From: Pyrenula massariospora
Taxonomy: Eukaryota > Ascomycota > Eurotiomycetes > Pyrenulales > Pyrenulaceae
Length of the DNA stretch: 64,000 nt
Direction of reading: 5' to 3'
Assembly (NCBI GenBank): GCA_021030905.1
Contig: JAGFMI010000026.1
Location: forward strand, 186,001 to 250,000
This document shows, one piece after another, positions 34,584 to 48,448 of the stretch (the first letter of the stretch is position 1; every line of letters begins with the position of its first letter). Both the position numbers and the translations under genes were made by a program. Under the pieces are notes generated by a model. It was not told where the DNA came from. It saw only the letters and a program-made list of their open reading frames with translations, and did no database searches.

Positions 34584-36233
34584 AACGGTTTCTTCGTTCT
34601 TTCGCATGGCGTTCGGGATAATCCTTAAATGGGGACATTGGGCTTCAGGTTGGTATTGCGGGAAGATTGCGCGATGTTAGCGGGCCCCAAGGATGTGTCC
34701 GGGCAAGGAGAAAATGTCCCGCCTTGCCACCGGCGGCTACGCCGGAAGACGATAACGGCAGCAATAATACCCATATATAGCGTCACATCGAAAGCATTCA
34801 CTTGCATCTAATTCTCAACTCTATTTACGCCACCGCCGAACACGGAGCGGGGAATAATGACTCCCAGAGCCTAGAGGAGCTGCTATCACAGCTCCAGCCC
34901 GTGCTGAGCCCATTAGCCGAACAAGCGTCAGTACGTGCAACGTTGCCCGGAGCGTAGTGAGACGTCTGCACAGAGGGCTCGGCAACTCGATTTACGCTTT
35001 GCCGAGCGGCAAGCAAGAAAGGCGCAGAGTGGCGCCTAGGTATTGAAGTAGAGGGCAAAGAAGGGTGAGACAAGACCTCGTGGGCTCGCCAAGGCTGGCT
35101 TTACTCGCATCGGGTTAGACCGCACGACCAGCCATGGCCCCCTCGCCCGTCATTCCAAAAGCCACCACCTTCTATCATCCACTGCCATGACCGCGACGAC
35201 CACCTCTATGCCCAGCACCACACGCCAGTCACCCCGGGGCTGACCGAGGCTACAACTTCATCGGTGCAAATTTCTCCCACAGTCGTAATCACGTTCATCT
35301 TCTCTGTTCGACGCTGACTCATAGACGGGTGCCTAGGAATCTCGTCCGCCTCCCGGGGGACGTTCCCGGCCGAACTGTGACCTTACAAACCAGAAGGCTG
35401 CTCAGGTGGCCCCATGGCGCTCAATTAGACTAACCTCCACAAGCATTTCTGACCATCCTTTGCAACAACGGCCAATTTCTCGCCCCACCTTATTTGCTCC
35501 CAAGGAACCGTGATGCAGGTACTTCCCGCCTTCCAAGACTCCGGTTCCATTCCTCTGGGTCGGAGCCTTACTACATGCTGAGGCTCTACCACATGGTCCT
35601 AAAAGAATGCTGTCACTTTTCTGGAAAATGTCTTAGAGAAACGTGCCGAAATTGGTGTGCGTCAGACGGGCTTTGGCAGTGAACACCACCCTCCACGTGT
35701 TCGTGACATGTTTCACTCCATGCCTATGCATTTTCCCCGAGGTCTGATTTTGCCTGCCCCATACGGACACTCGTTCGGCTTTCTAATCAGTGATCTGCAA
35801 ATCATGTCAAAGTCTTTCATTCCTGTTCAGGACGGGTCTCTCGTCATTTCCGTCGCGATAACGTGTGGGTCAACGGCGGCCATCTCAGCTCTTTCAGTTT
35901 CATATTGATGCATCTTCCACATCTCTTCCTTTCTTAGAACACTGTGCTGAAGGGGCCAAAGGATTCATTCTGCGGAAAGGATGTCGTTCTTCGTTCAGCT
36001 TGGGGAGTGCACAAGAAATGTGATAAGATCTATGCACACTGGTGTGAGTATTGTATAAAGTATTTAAGCTTTCAGAGGGTCCGTTCCTGCATAGACCCAT
36101 TTTGCCACGAGAACTGAGACTACAGATCCCGCAAACAGTGGCAAATACTTTGCAAACTCGACAGTGTCTTCTTGCCAATCATTACGATTTTCGAATCTGA
36201 AACACACCATAGCTTCGCGCACAGAGCTTCAGA
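34584..36233. other. Intergenic stretch, no gene seen
   Basis: About 1.65 kb. Frames of 60-92 codons, no motif. Presumed 3' end of the bZIP gene and promoter of the gene at 36234. Confidence 0.4.
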
Positions 36234-37119
36234 ATGCCTTCTGTCGAGCAACTCCTGGCGAAAGCCAAGGAAGGAGTTGAATTCTTGATTCAAGTTCTAC
36301 AAAACCAACCGGAAGATCACGAGACATACATGTCCTTGGCCACCCGAGTCATACCATATCTCGAGCACTCAGGCCTGATGTCCTCCAATGGTCAAACCCA
36401 GCAAAGGGCGTGGTTCATACAAGGTCTTCAGCGTTACGCAACGTATGACGGGGATGTGAACGGGAGCCAAGACATCGCACGTTGGTGTGAACGCCAGTGG
36501 ACCCGACTCCTGCAACACGAACCCGAAAACGCAACGGCCCTTGCCCGTAAGGATTGATCCCACAAGCTTGGACCCCATTACGTAAATGGGCCGAGTGCTG
36601 ACTTATCGCCAGGACTGGGGCAGTACTGGTTGTTCCGTGCCCAACCCCTGCTGACTGAGCTCTACGACGCAGAGGCAGCGGCATGCGGAGACGATGTGCA
36701 AGGGGCATCTTACGAACAAACGGCCTCCAAAGCCACAAAGCGGGTCCTGTCTGCGGCTGTGCAAGAGGAAATGCTCTGTTCTCAATTAGAGCATCTTCGA
36801 AGCCGGCCCGAATATGCCCAAGCCAGACGGCTCCTGATTACTGCAACTGGCTTCCTGACTCGTGCTATCAGTGCAACATCGACGTCGAGCCGAACTTATC
36901 GGCCATTGCTCATCGAGGTATACAATCCATTTGCGGAAGAAAGTGTCAAAACTCTAATTCGCATAGACCGGGCAAGCTTTCATGCATTTAGGATCCGTCC
37001 AAACTGGCGAGACATCTCTAGACGCCTTCCTAAAAGCAACTCGAGTTCTACAGCGCGCTATGCAGTTACCCGGGTCGCCTCTACCATTCCATCTACGCGA
37101 GTCAGTCTTCCATAGATAA
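36234..37119 (+). CDS. Conserved fungal helical (TPR-like) protein of unknown function
   Basis: Three exons, 36234-36546, 36613-36917 and 36967-37119; splice sites and phases agree and give 256 residues. The sequence opens with EQLLAKAKEGVEFLIQVLQN and later reads ARWCERQWTRLLQHEPENA, LGQYWLFRAQPLL, ARRLLITATGFLTRAIS and, in the last exon, GQAFMHLGSVQTGETSLDAF. This order (paired helices, WCERQW, then a set of helices ending in a leucine-proline-rich tail) is one I have seen in many uncharacterised Pezizomycotina proteins, usually ending in a YLDDYGR-like tail that is missing here. The helical-pair pattern suggests a TPR-like scaffold, that is, protein binding rather than catalysis. The shortened end may mean a further exon or a truncated copy. 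Function unknown. Confidence 0.7.
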
Positions 37120-40100
37120 GAACGTGGGGTCCATTGCTGACTCACTTGTAATAGGTACCTCAGGGAATACGGCCGCTATGCCTAGGTCGATAGGAGCGCG
37201 AATCTCCGTATTATCTCTATGTGAAGTCATTTGCACATCAACTTTAACGGGCATCGGTCGTTTTTCCCCCTTGTATCCGTTGAAATCGTTGTATCCCCGC
37301 CCTTCCTATTCCTTTCAATTCTCTATCGATAGCTTTTCTAAAATAGTAGATAGATTTCTATTTTTCAAGCACTTGAGCTTAGGAATTTTCTTTATTTGAG
37401 CGTTTCTGGGCGCTGTCCACCTTCTGCTGTGTGGTGAGCCTATACGGTCTTTTTGTGGGGCATTCAATGGCGTCGTGTCTCTGAATTTAGGAAACAGATG
37501 AAATTGCAGACGCGTGGGAACGGCAGTCAGATATGAATTCTTAGTGACTTTCTCGTTGCTTCAAGTCCAGGCGATCCCTCCTTGAGTGCTGTTCCAGTAA
37601 AGTCTCCTGGCTTTCGAATACGCTAAGGCCCGCGTGGCACGGGGCCACATTCCTTCGGAATTTCCCCGCGGCCATGCTCGAGATAGGTGTCTCCTTCAAT
37701 TAAGCTGTGTAGCCATGAGTTGAAGCGCTTGGTTCCTGGTGCATCTTATCGGAAACTTAACCTTTTCAGGTTTCGAGCTCGACCGTACGTATTTCGTTTT
37801 GCCGGAAACTTCTAAGTCATATTCCAATTCTTTGCTGGATGAACTATCCCACCGTTCATCCGAAACGTGCTCGGAGGTCACGGCTCGGTGGCTCAGCCTC
37901 GTCGCCTCCTTTTTCAGACACAGCCCCAGCCTCCAAAGCTCTTCTCCAAGCCTGTTCAGGATCTGATCGGCCTGCTGCGACTCCCCCAACAGGTTGCAAG
38001 GATTCCGGTTGATCCGCCAAGGCCCCCACTTTGCCAAGATTCCGCCCATCGCTGCGGACCATATTCCTAACTCGTCTCTGTCCTTGACTTCATCCCAAAG
38101 ATGCATCATGATCGTAATCATCAGTGGTAATCTATCACCCCAATCAGACGCACAGCCCATTTGGGATCATCTGACCTTTGTGCTTGGACCCCAACCCTCG
38201 GCTGTGCACGATTAGCTAACAATCTCTGTTGCTGACATGGCTATCTGCAGCCACAGTCATGCTGCATAGCCTTGACACAGGCTCGGGTCGTTCCGGTCAA
38301 ACAGCCCTCTGTGCTGCTTCTGACACTGTCGGTTAGCATTCGAATGCCTGCTCCATGAGCTTTACCTTCTCCACCACTTCCGTGTCTCAGTCCAAGACAC
38401 CGGCTGACGTTCCTCTTGCCGCCTCGAACTGTCTTGGCGTGCCTACTTTTGTGTAGACCGACGAGCGAAGAACAACATAGCTATTGCTGGTGGTTGCTGA
38501 ACGTTGTCGAGAAGAAGTAGCTTTGCGGTATAGTATCTTAATGGCGCAGGACAGTGTCATTCTCTGGTAGTCGCCGACCTCACGCTTAGCCCCCAAGCCA
38601 CCATGAGGAAACAAGTCAAGATCAAAAACCCCTATCCGACTCATCCTATTCTAAGAAGCTGCGCGGACGATGGATGCTTTTATAGCTGGTGTGATAATTC
38701 TCGGCTAAAAGCTCTGGAGTTCTGGTCGTCTGGCACCTACCCTATCATGGATGCCTTGTGGACGACCCGGGGCCAGCAACACTCAGTTGGCCCAATCATT
38801 CCCGTCTTTACGCGCCGATGGTCATCGATCTGCGAGCTCTGATTCCTCTGATCAGTGATGTATACGTGCTCGCCAATCATCCTGAGCTCCTGCATACGTT
38901 CCGACATTCTCACTGGCAATGGGAATGACATGGTTGTGGTTAGTAAGGCTTAGTGTTCTGCTGATCCGTTGGAAATGAAATTATGGTGCAGGATCATCAT
39001 CTCACCGCTAACCTGCTTCGGCGACCTTGCTAGATCCGTTGAGCTCTCAAGCTTTCGTGACTGGCTCAGATTACATTCTAGCTTACTGCAGGACTGGAAT
39101 GGAACTCCTCTGGCGCATTTAAGCCGATTGCTACATCCAGTCAAGTCTCGAAATAAGCAATCGATATCCGATCACTTGCAATCTTCTCCCCTCTTTCTAA
39201 TACGGATTCGTCCGCCGTCATAGGTACAGTAATACGAGAAAGATGAGGCACTGTCCCAGGCATGAAAAGTTAACTGGCTAATCTTTGTGACCTCTTAAAG
39301 AATTGCTTCTATCAATTAATAATTGTGATAGTCTCTACAGGGGATTCTGCACCTTTCTATTCTCGGAATTAGGGTTCATGGTGTCAATGAGGATATTAAG
39401 GAGCATCTCCCTAAACTATTTTACCCAGCCACTGGTTCTGGACTCTCAGCGATGAAAAATACGGTATTGTGCCAGCCTTTTTCATTATCAATGACCGCTG
39501 TGTCTTGCATGAACTTCCCCTGTCTCAGCATCTTTGCTGTGCCTTGCAATCTTGGTTTCATCTTAATGCCACCTCGCCTCGAATCAACTTTGCTCGTTTA
39601 TCCCCGTCGCACTAGCTTGTGTTTACTGGCCAACGATCCGACTAGTTCGAAGTTACCAGTCATTCTTGTTCCCTCATATGCTTCATGTTTCTGTGCTGCG
39701 GATTCAATGAATCTTCCGCACATGGAAAACAATCAATCGTAGATGGCAAAGATGCGGAAACTCGTTGCTTGTTGTACGATACATAATTATCGTCTTTGAG
39801 AGGGTCTGTACCGTGCTGAAATAAATACCACAGGCAATGGATCAAGGTTCTAGCCAATTTTCTTTCGCCAGAATGGACACTCTAGCACGATCTATTCGGT
39901 TTCCCTTGTAGTTTGCGTCAACATAAGAACCGCCGCTCAGCTTCGCATCCTGACACAAAATGCACTCCTGCAGTAGCTAAGGGATAAACGGCGTGAGCGA
40001 GGCCAAAGGAATACCTTATTTGTCGAAATAAGTTCCCCATCTGCTCGAAGATGGGTAAGCCGTTCAGCGGGCTCTAAGGTAGTTGTTCCTTTACCACGAA

Positions 40101-40633
40101 GTTTTGCAATCTAGACATATACCGGAAGTTGTGTATCGAAAAGATTCAGCTTACGGAACCGAGTGAAGTCAGCGGGTGGTTCTGTGAAGCTGAGTCTAAG
40201 AGCGTGAATACTGAAAAGAGACACCTTGTTCATAGGGCTGAACGGCAGCTACTACAGACACCAAATTTCACAAATACCCTCCTTCATCTCCTTCATGTCA
40301 GATACTGATATATCTCGCACATGGCCAAGACGCTGTTGGAACCATGAGGAGGCTCCTTGGTCACCTGAAAAGCTTTACGCGAACTTCACTCAAGCTGAAG
40401 CTGGCCTCGGGCCCTCCAGATAACGATCAGGCAGCAGCTTCTCATTTTATCAACACGAGGACTTTTCGATTTACCATTCCCTCACACCCATCCTAAAACA
40501 CTGCACTTTTCGCTCTGCAATCTCTTCTCACCACCTCTATAGGGCACACCCACCCTATTTCAGCAGACCAATTCGGCGCACAACCGATCTCGCAAAACTT
40601 CCGTCTCACAGCGGTCCTCATTTCAGCGTACAT
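37120..40633. other. Gene-poor stretch with one unsupported minus-strand frame
   Basis: About 3.5 kb. The best frame is 37696-38160 on the minus strand (154 codons), acidic and basic by turns with three Trp residues; I recognise nothing in it and give it little weight. Around 39430-39620 a plus-strand frame of about 60 codons (IVPAFFIINDRCVLHELPLS) has protein-like composition and could be an exon or relic of a lost gene, but I could not connect it to splice partners. Confidence 0.35.
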
Positions 40634-41309
40634 ATGGCCGAGGCAAATCACACTCATGTATTCGCCGTCGCTGCGCGGTGGCAACAAGGCCACAGGATCC
40701 CTAAAGCCCTCGTCCTCATACCTTCGGTAAGTATCTCACGATTCTTTCACGTATCAGATGGCTAATATCACCAAGTATTTTGAATTTAGCCCTCGAAAAC
40801 AAACCTATCTGTCACGTCTCGAGCAATTACCTCTGGAGATCTTGACGAATATACTTGAAGAACTCTGCCAGCAACGGGCACTTGAAACCCTACCGACGCT
40901 CATTGCCTGCTGTATCTTGTCTAAACGCCTCCTTCATGCTGCCACATTGGTCAAAGTCCCTGAACCTGCCGTCTCTGGTTTGACGCCAATGGCAAAAATT
41001 TCCTGGAGCTTCATGCGCCAACGTCTCAGCGGCAAAAGGCCACGCCTCCTGATCCATTGTCACTTCTGCGGTCATGCATGCCTCCGGGGCGGACGGCATT
41101 CAGATGCAGGACTCTGGTGCACCCTCCGCAGGGGAATCGCTCTGACCATGTCTTGTCCGGACGAGCGGGTCTCACGGAGGCGGATTGAGGAAAATGACGA
41201 TTGGATGTCGTTGGAGAAGCGGCGGCTGACGGACTCGGGTGTGTCTTCCAGAGAAGCTGAGAGAATGATCGAGATAGAAGAGGAGTGGATGGTGCCGGAC
41301 AAGTGGTGA
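40634..41309 (+). CDS. Family A F-box / Cys-His protein, copy A4
   Basis: Exons 40634-40726 and 40776-41309 with a 49-nt intron; 208 residues. Exon 1 (31 residues) ends with the family motif KALVLIPS directly before GTAAGT. Exon 2 begins YFEFSPR and continues to the F-box RLEQLPLEILTNILEELC, then CCILSKRLLHAATLVKVPEP, then the Cys-His block HCHFCGHACLRGGRHS with Trp six residues after the His and Cys 19 after it. The last 45 residues are charged and probably coiled or disordered. It is the cleanest family A example and best shows the order first-exon motif, F-box, ATLV-x-x-P-(E/D)-P helix, Cys-His block. Predicted to bind Skp1 through the F-box and a metal through the Cys-His block; the target is unknown. 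Confidence 0.82.
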
Positions 41310-41787
41310 ATGATCACTGAGGGAGCTGTTACCCCCTCCTTCCGCCGGGGGAGTTCTTGGCCAACATGGCATGAGAGGCGTAGTTAGAATGCTACAGGGT
41401 GCAAGATGGATCATATTGGGACTATCAAGGTGAGGTGAAGGGTAATATCACCTTCCGTCATCATGGACTTCGCGATACTCCGCGACAATGTCCGCCGTGC
41501 CCTCACCATAGCGTCTCCTAAAGCTACTTTTTGGGATTTCGGGCTGCAATGGGGAAGGATCGCACTATGCACTAGTGGTGCAGAATACAATTACTTAGAC
41601 ACTTGCCACCGCTTTGCATCGGATTGATTGATTCTACACAGCCTGGTAAATGACATATTCAAGTAGATACTTTCTTGCTATCCAGACATGGTGGTCATAT
41701 CAACCTTTCTCGGATCAAGTTACGCCAAGCCACCACGCCATTGATCTAAGGACAGAACGGAAGCACATAGGAAGAAAACTTCCACAA

Positions 41788-42984
41788 TCACCCTTCCGCC
41801 ATGATCCTTCTCTTACTGAAGAATGGATTGAGCCTCGTAGTTGCGTGACAGCCCCTGCTCACAACGCTACCCACCGAACGTCTCGCCTGCTTGAAGGCGT
41901 GTTGCCTCGCTGGCCGCGCTTCCCTGAAAGACGGACGCGCCTCGATGATATCTTTAGCGCAAGCATTCACGTCCTCTCGAGCACTTTGGCCCTTTTGCGG
42001 CTCGTTGGCGCCGAATGACCGTGCCACTGCGGTGTTGCTACTAGGCGTCAAACGTGATTTCACCCCCGACCTCGCAAATCCTTCTTCCGCAGCCTTCCTC
42101 GCGTCCGCAAAGAGACGGTTGGCTCTGTCCTTCTCGACGATCGACTTTCTCTGCAGCAACATGGACTCGACGTGCATGGAGCTGAAGAACGGGACGCGCA
42201 GCTCCAGCTCGAGCTTCAGCGGACCAAGCCCCATCGCCAGGAACGCTTGCCAAGGCTGGAGCAGCTCGGCGTCTGTATAGTCAAACTGGCATTGCGGATG
42301 TGTATCGTAATACCCAAAAATAATCAGCTTGAGCGTCCTCCGTTCGCTGTCCTCGAACCCATCGAATAGCTGCCGTATCTTACCAACCGCCCCAACCTCC
42401 GGATTCAGCAGACTCCGGTACGGAATATGCAAGCTCGAGTACGGCGGCCACTCGTCCGACTGGCTCTTCCCGGGGAGCACCGCGATCAGGTTCTGATGCC
42501 GCCGCACGTCCGCGTCGGACAGGGGGATCCAGTCTTCCTGCCGCCTGTGGACCCGGTACCCGTAGTTGCAGCCGGGGATCCAGTAGAAGCGGAAGGTTCG
42601 TTCGACCTTGGCTAAGATCACGATGAAGGGGATCTTCCGGATGATGGGCGAGCTTTCGAGGTATACGGACTTGCAGGTTCGGGTTATCGACGTGCAACTT
42701 TGGAAGGGACGGTCGATGGCTTTTCTGAGGCAGTGCGGGCCGAAATCGCAGCATTCGCCGGAGGCTGTGAAGTGATATAGCTCTCTGTTTACGTGATCGG
42801 AGCTTGACGGCTGCAGGATGTACTCATATATGAGATTGCGGATGTCTAAGGGCAGGTCAAGGAACCGGAATGGTTGCTTCAATTCATTTTCTCCACAGTC
42901 GGTCTTCATGGTCATCGGTACATTTTGGGGTAAGAACATATCGGCATCAGCCACAGAATTGTCTCGAATCTCGTCATCTACCAT
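41788..42984 (-). CDS. F-box-like fungal protein (LP-x-DIR-x-LIYEYIL type)
   Basis: Intronless frame, 398 residues from ATG 42984 (MVDDEIRDNS); the frame is open to 43110, but those extra codons look non-coding. Near residue 40 the sequence RFLDLPLDIRNLIYEYIL is the F-box-like motif seen in a large set of Pezizomycotina proteins (also annotated 2EXR or DUF7730-like), distinct from the classical F-box. Later blocks (SITRTCKSVYLESSPII, LKLIIFGYYD) fit that group, where the core folds behind the motif. The C-terminal 110 residues are charged (many Arg, Ala, Ser) and likely disordered. Unlike family A or B it has no Cys pair signature. Function unknown. It converges on A4 with about 480 bases between ends. 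Confidence 0.75.
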   Translation of the reverse strand: MVDDEIRDNSVADADMFLPQNVPMTMKTDCGENELKQPFRFLDLPLDIRNLIYEYILQPSSSDHVNRELYHFTASGECCDFGPHCLRKAIDRPFQSCTSITRTCKSVYLESSPIIRKIPFIVILAKVERTFRFYWIPGCNYGYRVHRRQEDWIPLSDADVRRHQNLIAVLPGKSQSDEWPPYSSLHIPYRSLLNPEVGAVGKIRQLFDGFEDSERRTLKLIIFGYYDTHPQCQFDYTDAELLQPWQAFLAMGLGPLKLELELRVPFFSSMHVESMLLQRKSIVEKDRANRLFADARKAAEEGFARSGVKSRLTPSSNTAVARSFGANEPQKGQSAREDVNACAKDIIEARPSFREARPARQHAFKQARRSVGSVVSRGCHATTRLNPFFSKRRIMAEG

Positions 42985-44779
<1,795 letters not shown>

Positions 44780-46019
44780 TTTGACTGGCTTGCCTACCTG
44801 TCAGGTATGGACTTCGTCTGGCGTGCCCAGATGTTAAATCTCCTTGTAGGCGTCGAGTGCGGCCAAATTGAGGATGATAGGTAGGTTGTTCCGATCAACC
44901 GTGAGGGGCGAGCGCCTGTGGTTTGCAACTTTCAGTACCGACGTATCTAGGATGTCCTCTTTAATGATGCGGTATCGCTCTGTCACCTGGATCCAAGACG
45001 AGCTTCACTTGGAGAGAGTGTTAATTCAGGCGAGAGCTCCTTCATCAACGTGGCCAACTTACGGGCTACAAAAGCCGAAATGAGGCCTCACTTGGCCGGT
45101 GTGCGACACTTGTTTTTGCGAGTAAAGGGAACCTTCGCACTGGATTTCAGTCCACGGAAAAAGACGTTGTCCTCTGTTGCTTCGTTGGTCGTGCCAGGCC
45201 ACAGTGGAAAGCAAAAAGCCCGCCTAGACACGACGGAGACGGGTGCGTCGATCAAGTTTCAAGAGGCTCGGTTAGCCTAGTCCTTCTGGTTACAGGAATA
45301 TTAAACTCCAGGGGTAGCAGAAGCTATAGGCGACTTTTGAAGGGGTCATTTTATTGGTGTAAAATGTTGGTGTGGTGGTGCAGCAGCGCGATTTGATAGG
45401 GGCCACGAGTGACGCGACCTCCGTAGACCAATTGGGTTTAGGGGAAACGGTCTAAGCTTTGCTGTCCCTCTACGTTGATGGAGATGCACGAGAATTACTG
45501 GGCGGTGTGTAGAAGTAAAAGGCTGCACATATATCAACTGAAAGAGCATTCAACAAAAATCTGTTCATGTTTTTCGTGCCAAACCTATCCTAAGCTCGCT
45601 ACTGGTGTCGGTTAGGTAGCTGTCGAGCTATTCTGCCGCTCGACTTGAGAAATGCAGGGTTAAAAGTATGTACTGTACTGAACATCGAGCGCGTAACGTG
45701 CATCCACATAACCATGTGGTAGCGTGTGGGTATCTCAACGACGCGATCGTCAATCATCCGCCCACCTAATGAAGTAAACAACGCCGAATGTGCCAAATCT
45801 GCGCCGATAAAAGAGCGTCCAGCGACCGCAATTCACGTGCCGAAAAAAGGCGTGCCATAACAGCAATGAGAGCAATGGTGTAACCTGTTGCTGGCATGTG
45901 ATATGAAGGTAATATGCGCTGCTCTGCTCTCCAAGGCTTCGCGGGAAAGTGGAGCACACCTGGCGTGTGATGAATAAATTGAATGCTCAAGAAGAACATG
46001 GTTTCCGATAAACGTTCCA
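44780..46019. other. Intergenic stretch, no gene seen
   Basis: About 1.2 kb upstream of the Arf6 gene, reaching to the end of the Pro/Ser-rich gene. Frames of 91 codons or fewer on both strands, no motif. Probable Arf6 promoter on the left part. Confidence 0.4.
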
Positions 46020-47075
46020 TCAATCTTCCCAGATAGTCTCGAGGTCAAGATCTTGCCGTCTTTCAGCACCACATACGGACCAGCGCTTTTGCTTGTTTCG
46101 ATTCCCAAATCCGAAGCCTCGCATCTCCATCGAGCTTCTCCGTTTAAGCTCGCCGGACTCCTTCACTTCGCCATCTTCGCCGTTGACAGCTGCTCGTAAT
46201 TGAGCAAGATCTTCCGCTTCCAGACGCGCCGCCTCTTCTGCATCTGGTGTGTCCGGGATGGTCTCAAGGGAGCTTATCGACGGTGAACGAGATCGAAGGG
46301 AGGATGGCGTGCTAGGCATACTAGAGATTGAGCTAAGGGAGGGGTAAGAGGTGAAGCCCGGGTAAGGTTCGTTGGTGTATTTCTGTGCTGATAGAAGAGG
46401 GGAGCTGCCTGTCGAAGTTGGCGTTGAAGGTAGGCCCGGCAGAGACGAGGAGGACAAGTGTTGCAGCGGGCTTGACGGTCTCCGCCGCGCACGAGGGAAG
46501 GTGTTAGAGTATGTTGGTATTGGGGAGAGTTGGTCGCCGTCGTGTTCATTTCCACCCGCAGCGGTGGGACGTAACGTAGATGAGGTGTCTAATTCAGCAT
46601 GTTCTGGAATGTTTGGTTGTAGAGCCATCCTATCCCATGCCCCATTGCCTGAATAGGTTTCTTCTGTTGCTGATCTCAAGGGACTTCTCCGGCGACCGGA
46701 TGGCCCAAGAGGGGAAGACGGCCTAATGGTGCTGTAGGTAGAGTTTCCTACCCGGCCAGCTGATTCAAACCCTGGAGATGACCTTGCTCTTTGCATTGGA
46801 GGTGCTGGTGAGGTGCTGGATCCCGACTGAGATCGAAAATGCCCGCGAGAGAGAGGAGATCGGTTGCGTGGTCGGTAGGGAAGAGTCACTGATAGCCCAT
46901 TGGAGTTTGGAGATAGGTATTCTGGAGACGAAGCTCGACGTGGATTTTGCGGCCTTGGTGACAAACTCCGAGGTGACTGTGACAGCTCACCCGACTTCGA
47001 AAAGTCGCTTGCAATGTTCGGAGGCGACGGAGGTAAGGGAATGGTGTGGGGTTGAATATCTACTTCGGGAGCCAT
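46020..47075 (-). CDS. Disordered proline/serine-rich protein with conserved C-terminus
   Basis: Intronless frame of 351 codons. About 270 residues are dominated by Ser, Pro, Arg and Thr with many short SP and RSP steps, so likely disordered and a kinase substrate. Near residue 270 a folded or short linear part begins: SISSLETIPDTPDAEEAARL, then a helix rich in Ala and Glu, and the end reads KRWSVCGAERRQDLDLETIWED, of which the last twelve residues are a motif I recognise as conserved across Pezizomycotina proteins called basic proline-rich protein. The conserved tail suggests a docking peptide. No localisation signal or enzyme motif. It is probably a core fungal gene of unknown role. Confidence 0.8.
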   Translation of the reverse strand: MAPEVDIQPHTIPLPPSPPNIASDFSKSGELSQSPRSLSPRPQNPRRASSPEYLSPNSNGLSVTLPYRPRNRSPLSRGHFRSQSGSSTSPAPPMQRARSSPGFESAGRVGNSTYSTIRPSSPLGPSGRRRSPLRSATEETYSGNGAWDRMALQPNIPEHAELDTSSTLRPTAAGGNEHDGDQLSPIPTYSNTFPRARRRPSSPLQHLSSSSLPGLPSTPTSTGSSPLLSAQKYTNEPYPGFTSYPSLSSISSMPSTPSSLRSRSPSISSLETIPDTPDAEEAARLEAEDLAQLRAAVNGEDGEVKESGELKRRSSMEMRGFGFGNRNKQKRWSVCGAERRQDLDLETIWED

Positions 47076-48448
47076 CGTGCTGTAAATGGGAGAGGATCCA
47101 GAAAGGAGTGAAGATTGGGCTGAGGGAGGTCAGCTGAAGTTGTGAACTGACGATGGCTGTTGTTCTTGTTGCATTCCGAATTTAGCAAATGGCTTGAAGA
47201 GTGCCGTTGATTGCAAAACGTCCAACGATCGTGTGTGCAGCCGATCTCAACGGTTGAGGTGTTCTTTGTTTCGTTTGTCCTGTTGGGTAACAACGCGGTC
47301 ACACTTGAGACATGTTATGCGCAGCCCCGCGACGCCGTGAAGCTCGGGCGTTGCAGATGCTCGTGAAGTGTAAAGCGGTGAAGGAAGTGAACAAAGAGAT
47401 GTTTGGAAAGTCACCACGGAATGGCCTTGTGTTCAAGGGAACCAGGAGGTCACCTGGTGGAGCAGGCCCTGACAGCAGCTTTGGCGGTTTAGCGTCGGCC
47501 GCTCCAGAGCAGTTCGTCGCTGAAGCTTTGCGGGAGGGGTCAGCGTGCGGCAACTCCCCAACACCCCTGAGGCGGAGGAACAGTCAGCCGCTGGAAGCGA
47601 TCATTGCCACTATTAGGGGTCTAAAGGCGAATGCCGGCGGCGCCACTAACGTGTATGAGCAAGAGTTGCACGACGACCCTTCGGTTCGCCGAAATGCGGT
47701 GAGCTGGTGATGACAATGCGAGAGATACGCGAGGCCGGGCATCAGACGTCGTAGCACATCCTAATCTGATGCGCTCCGACTTCTGAGGCCCAGTCTCAAG
47801 GACATAACCTCACTTCAGCGGCAATCTCTGAAAGTCAAGTGGATCGTCATGCTCACAGGGATTCACATGCTTTTCGCGTCGCGGGGACCCTTATGTCAAA
47901 GCATTTCGTAATACTACAGCATGTGATGCATTTTTCTAATCTAGACAAGGGCCTCATAGCATGTTATTGTTCAAGCCATGCCAGACTTCACACGACCTTA
48001 AAGGGAGATCGGGATATATCTATGGCCGGTAACGGAAACACTGTGCCAGATCGACCCAGAAGGGTGGATGGACAGGAGCAGGCCCTGATCGGCATGAACC
48101 TAAATTAACCATGTGCCGCTAGATTGTGTGGACCTCATCAGCTCAACACGCAAGCTGTATCCTCACCAACTGGTTGTACTACCCTGGGTCTCGGGCCGTT
48201 TTCAGCAGACTGTCTAGCTCATCCTTGAGTCTAACTGGTAGAATGGCATGAACAAGTATGCAGGGCACTAGCGCCTCGATCCCAACGCAGACCGGTCTTC
48301 TAACACAACCCCCGAAGCCACAGAATTAAGTCTCATTGTGGGGCGGGACAAGCATTTAAAAAGAAAGTCTGTGCTATGTCATCCTTTCTACTGCTATCCA
48401 CAGACCGATGCGTTCTACGGGTCAAGATTTTGATCAGCTAAGACGCGC
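47076..48448. other. Intergenic stretch with one weak plus-strand frame
   Basis: About 1.4 kb. Frame 47312-47710 (plus, 132 codons) has mixed composition and no motif; it may be a small gene or chance. The promoter of the Pro/Ser-rich gene lies on the left side and the 3' end of the sugar transporter on the right. Confidence 0.35.

Noticed and set aside
37620-37680. GC-rich palindromic-looking stretch near 37.65 kb as a structural RNA
   Set aside because: Only one short imperfect stem could be drawn; there is no further support.
37696-38160. 154-codon minus-strand frame as a gene
   Set aside because: No motif, no splice support and an antisense frame of similar length; left only as a note in the gap entry.
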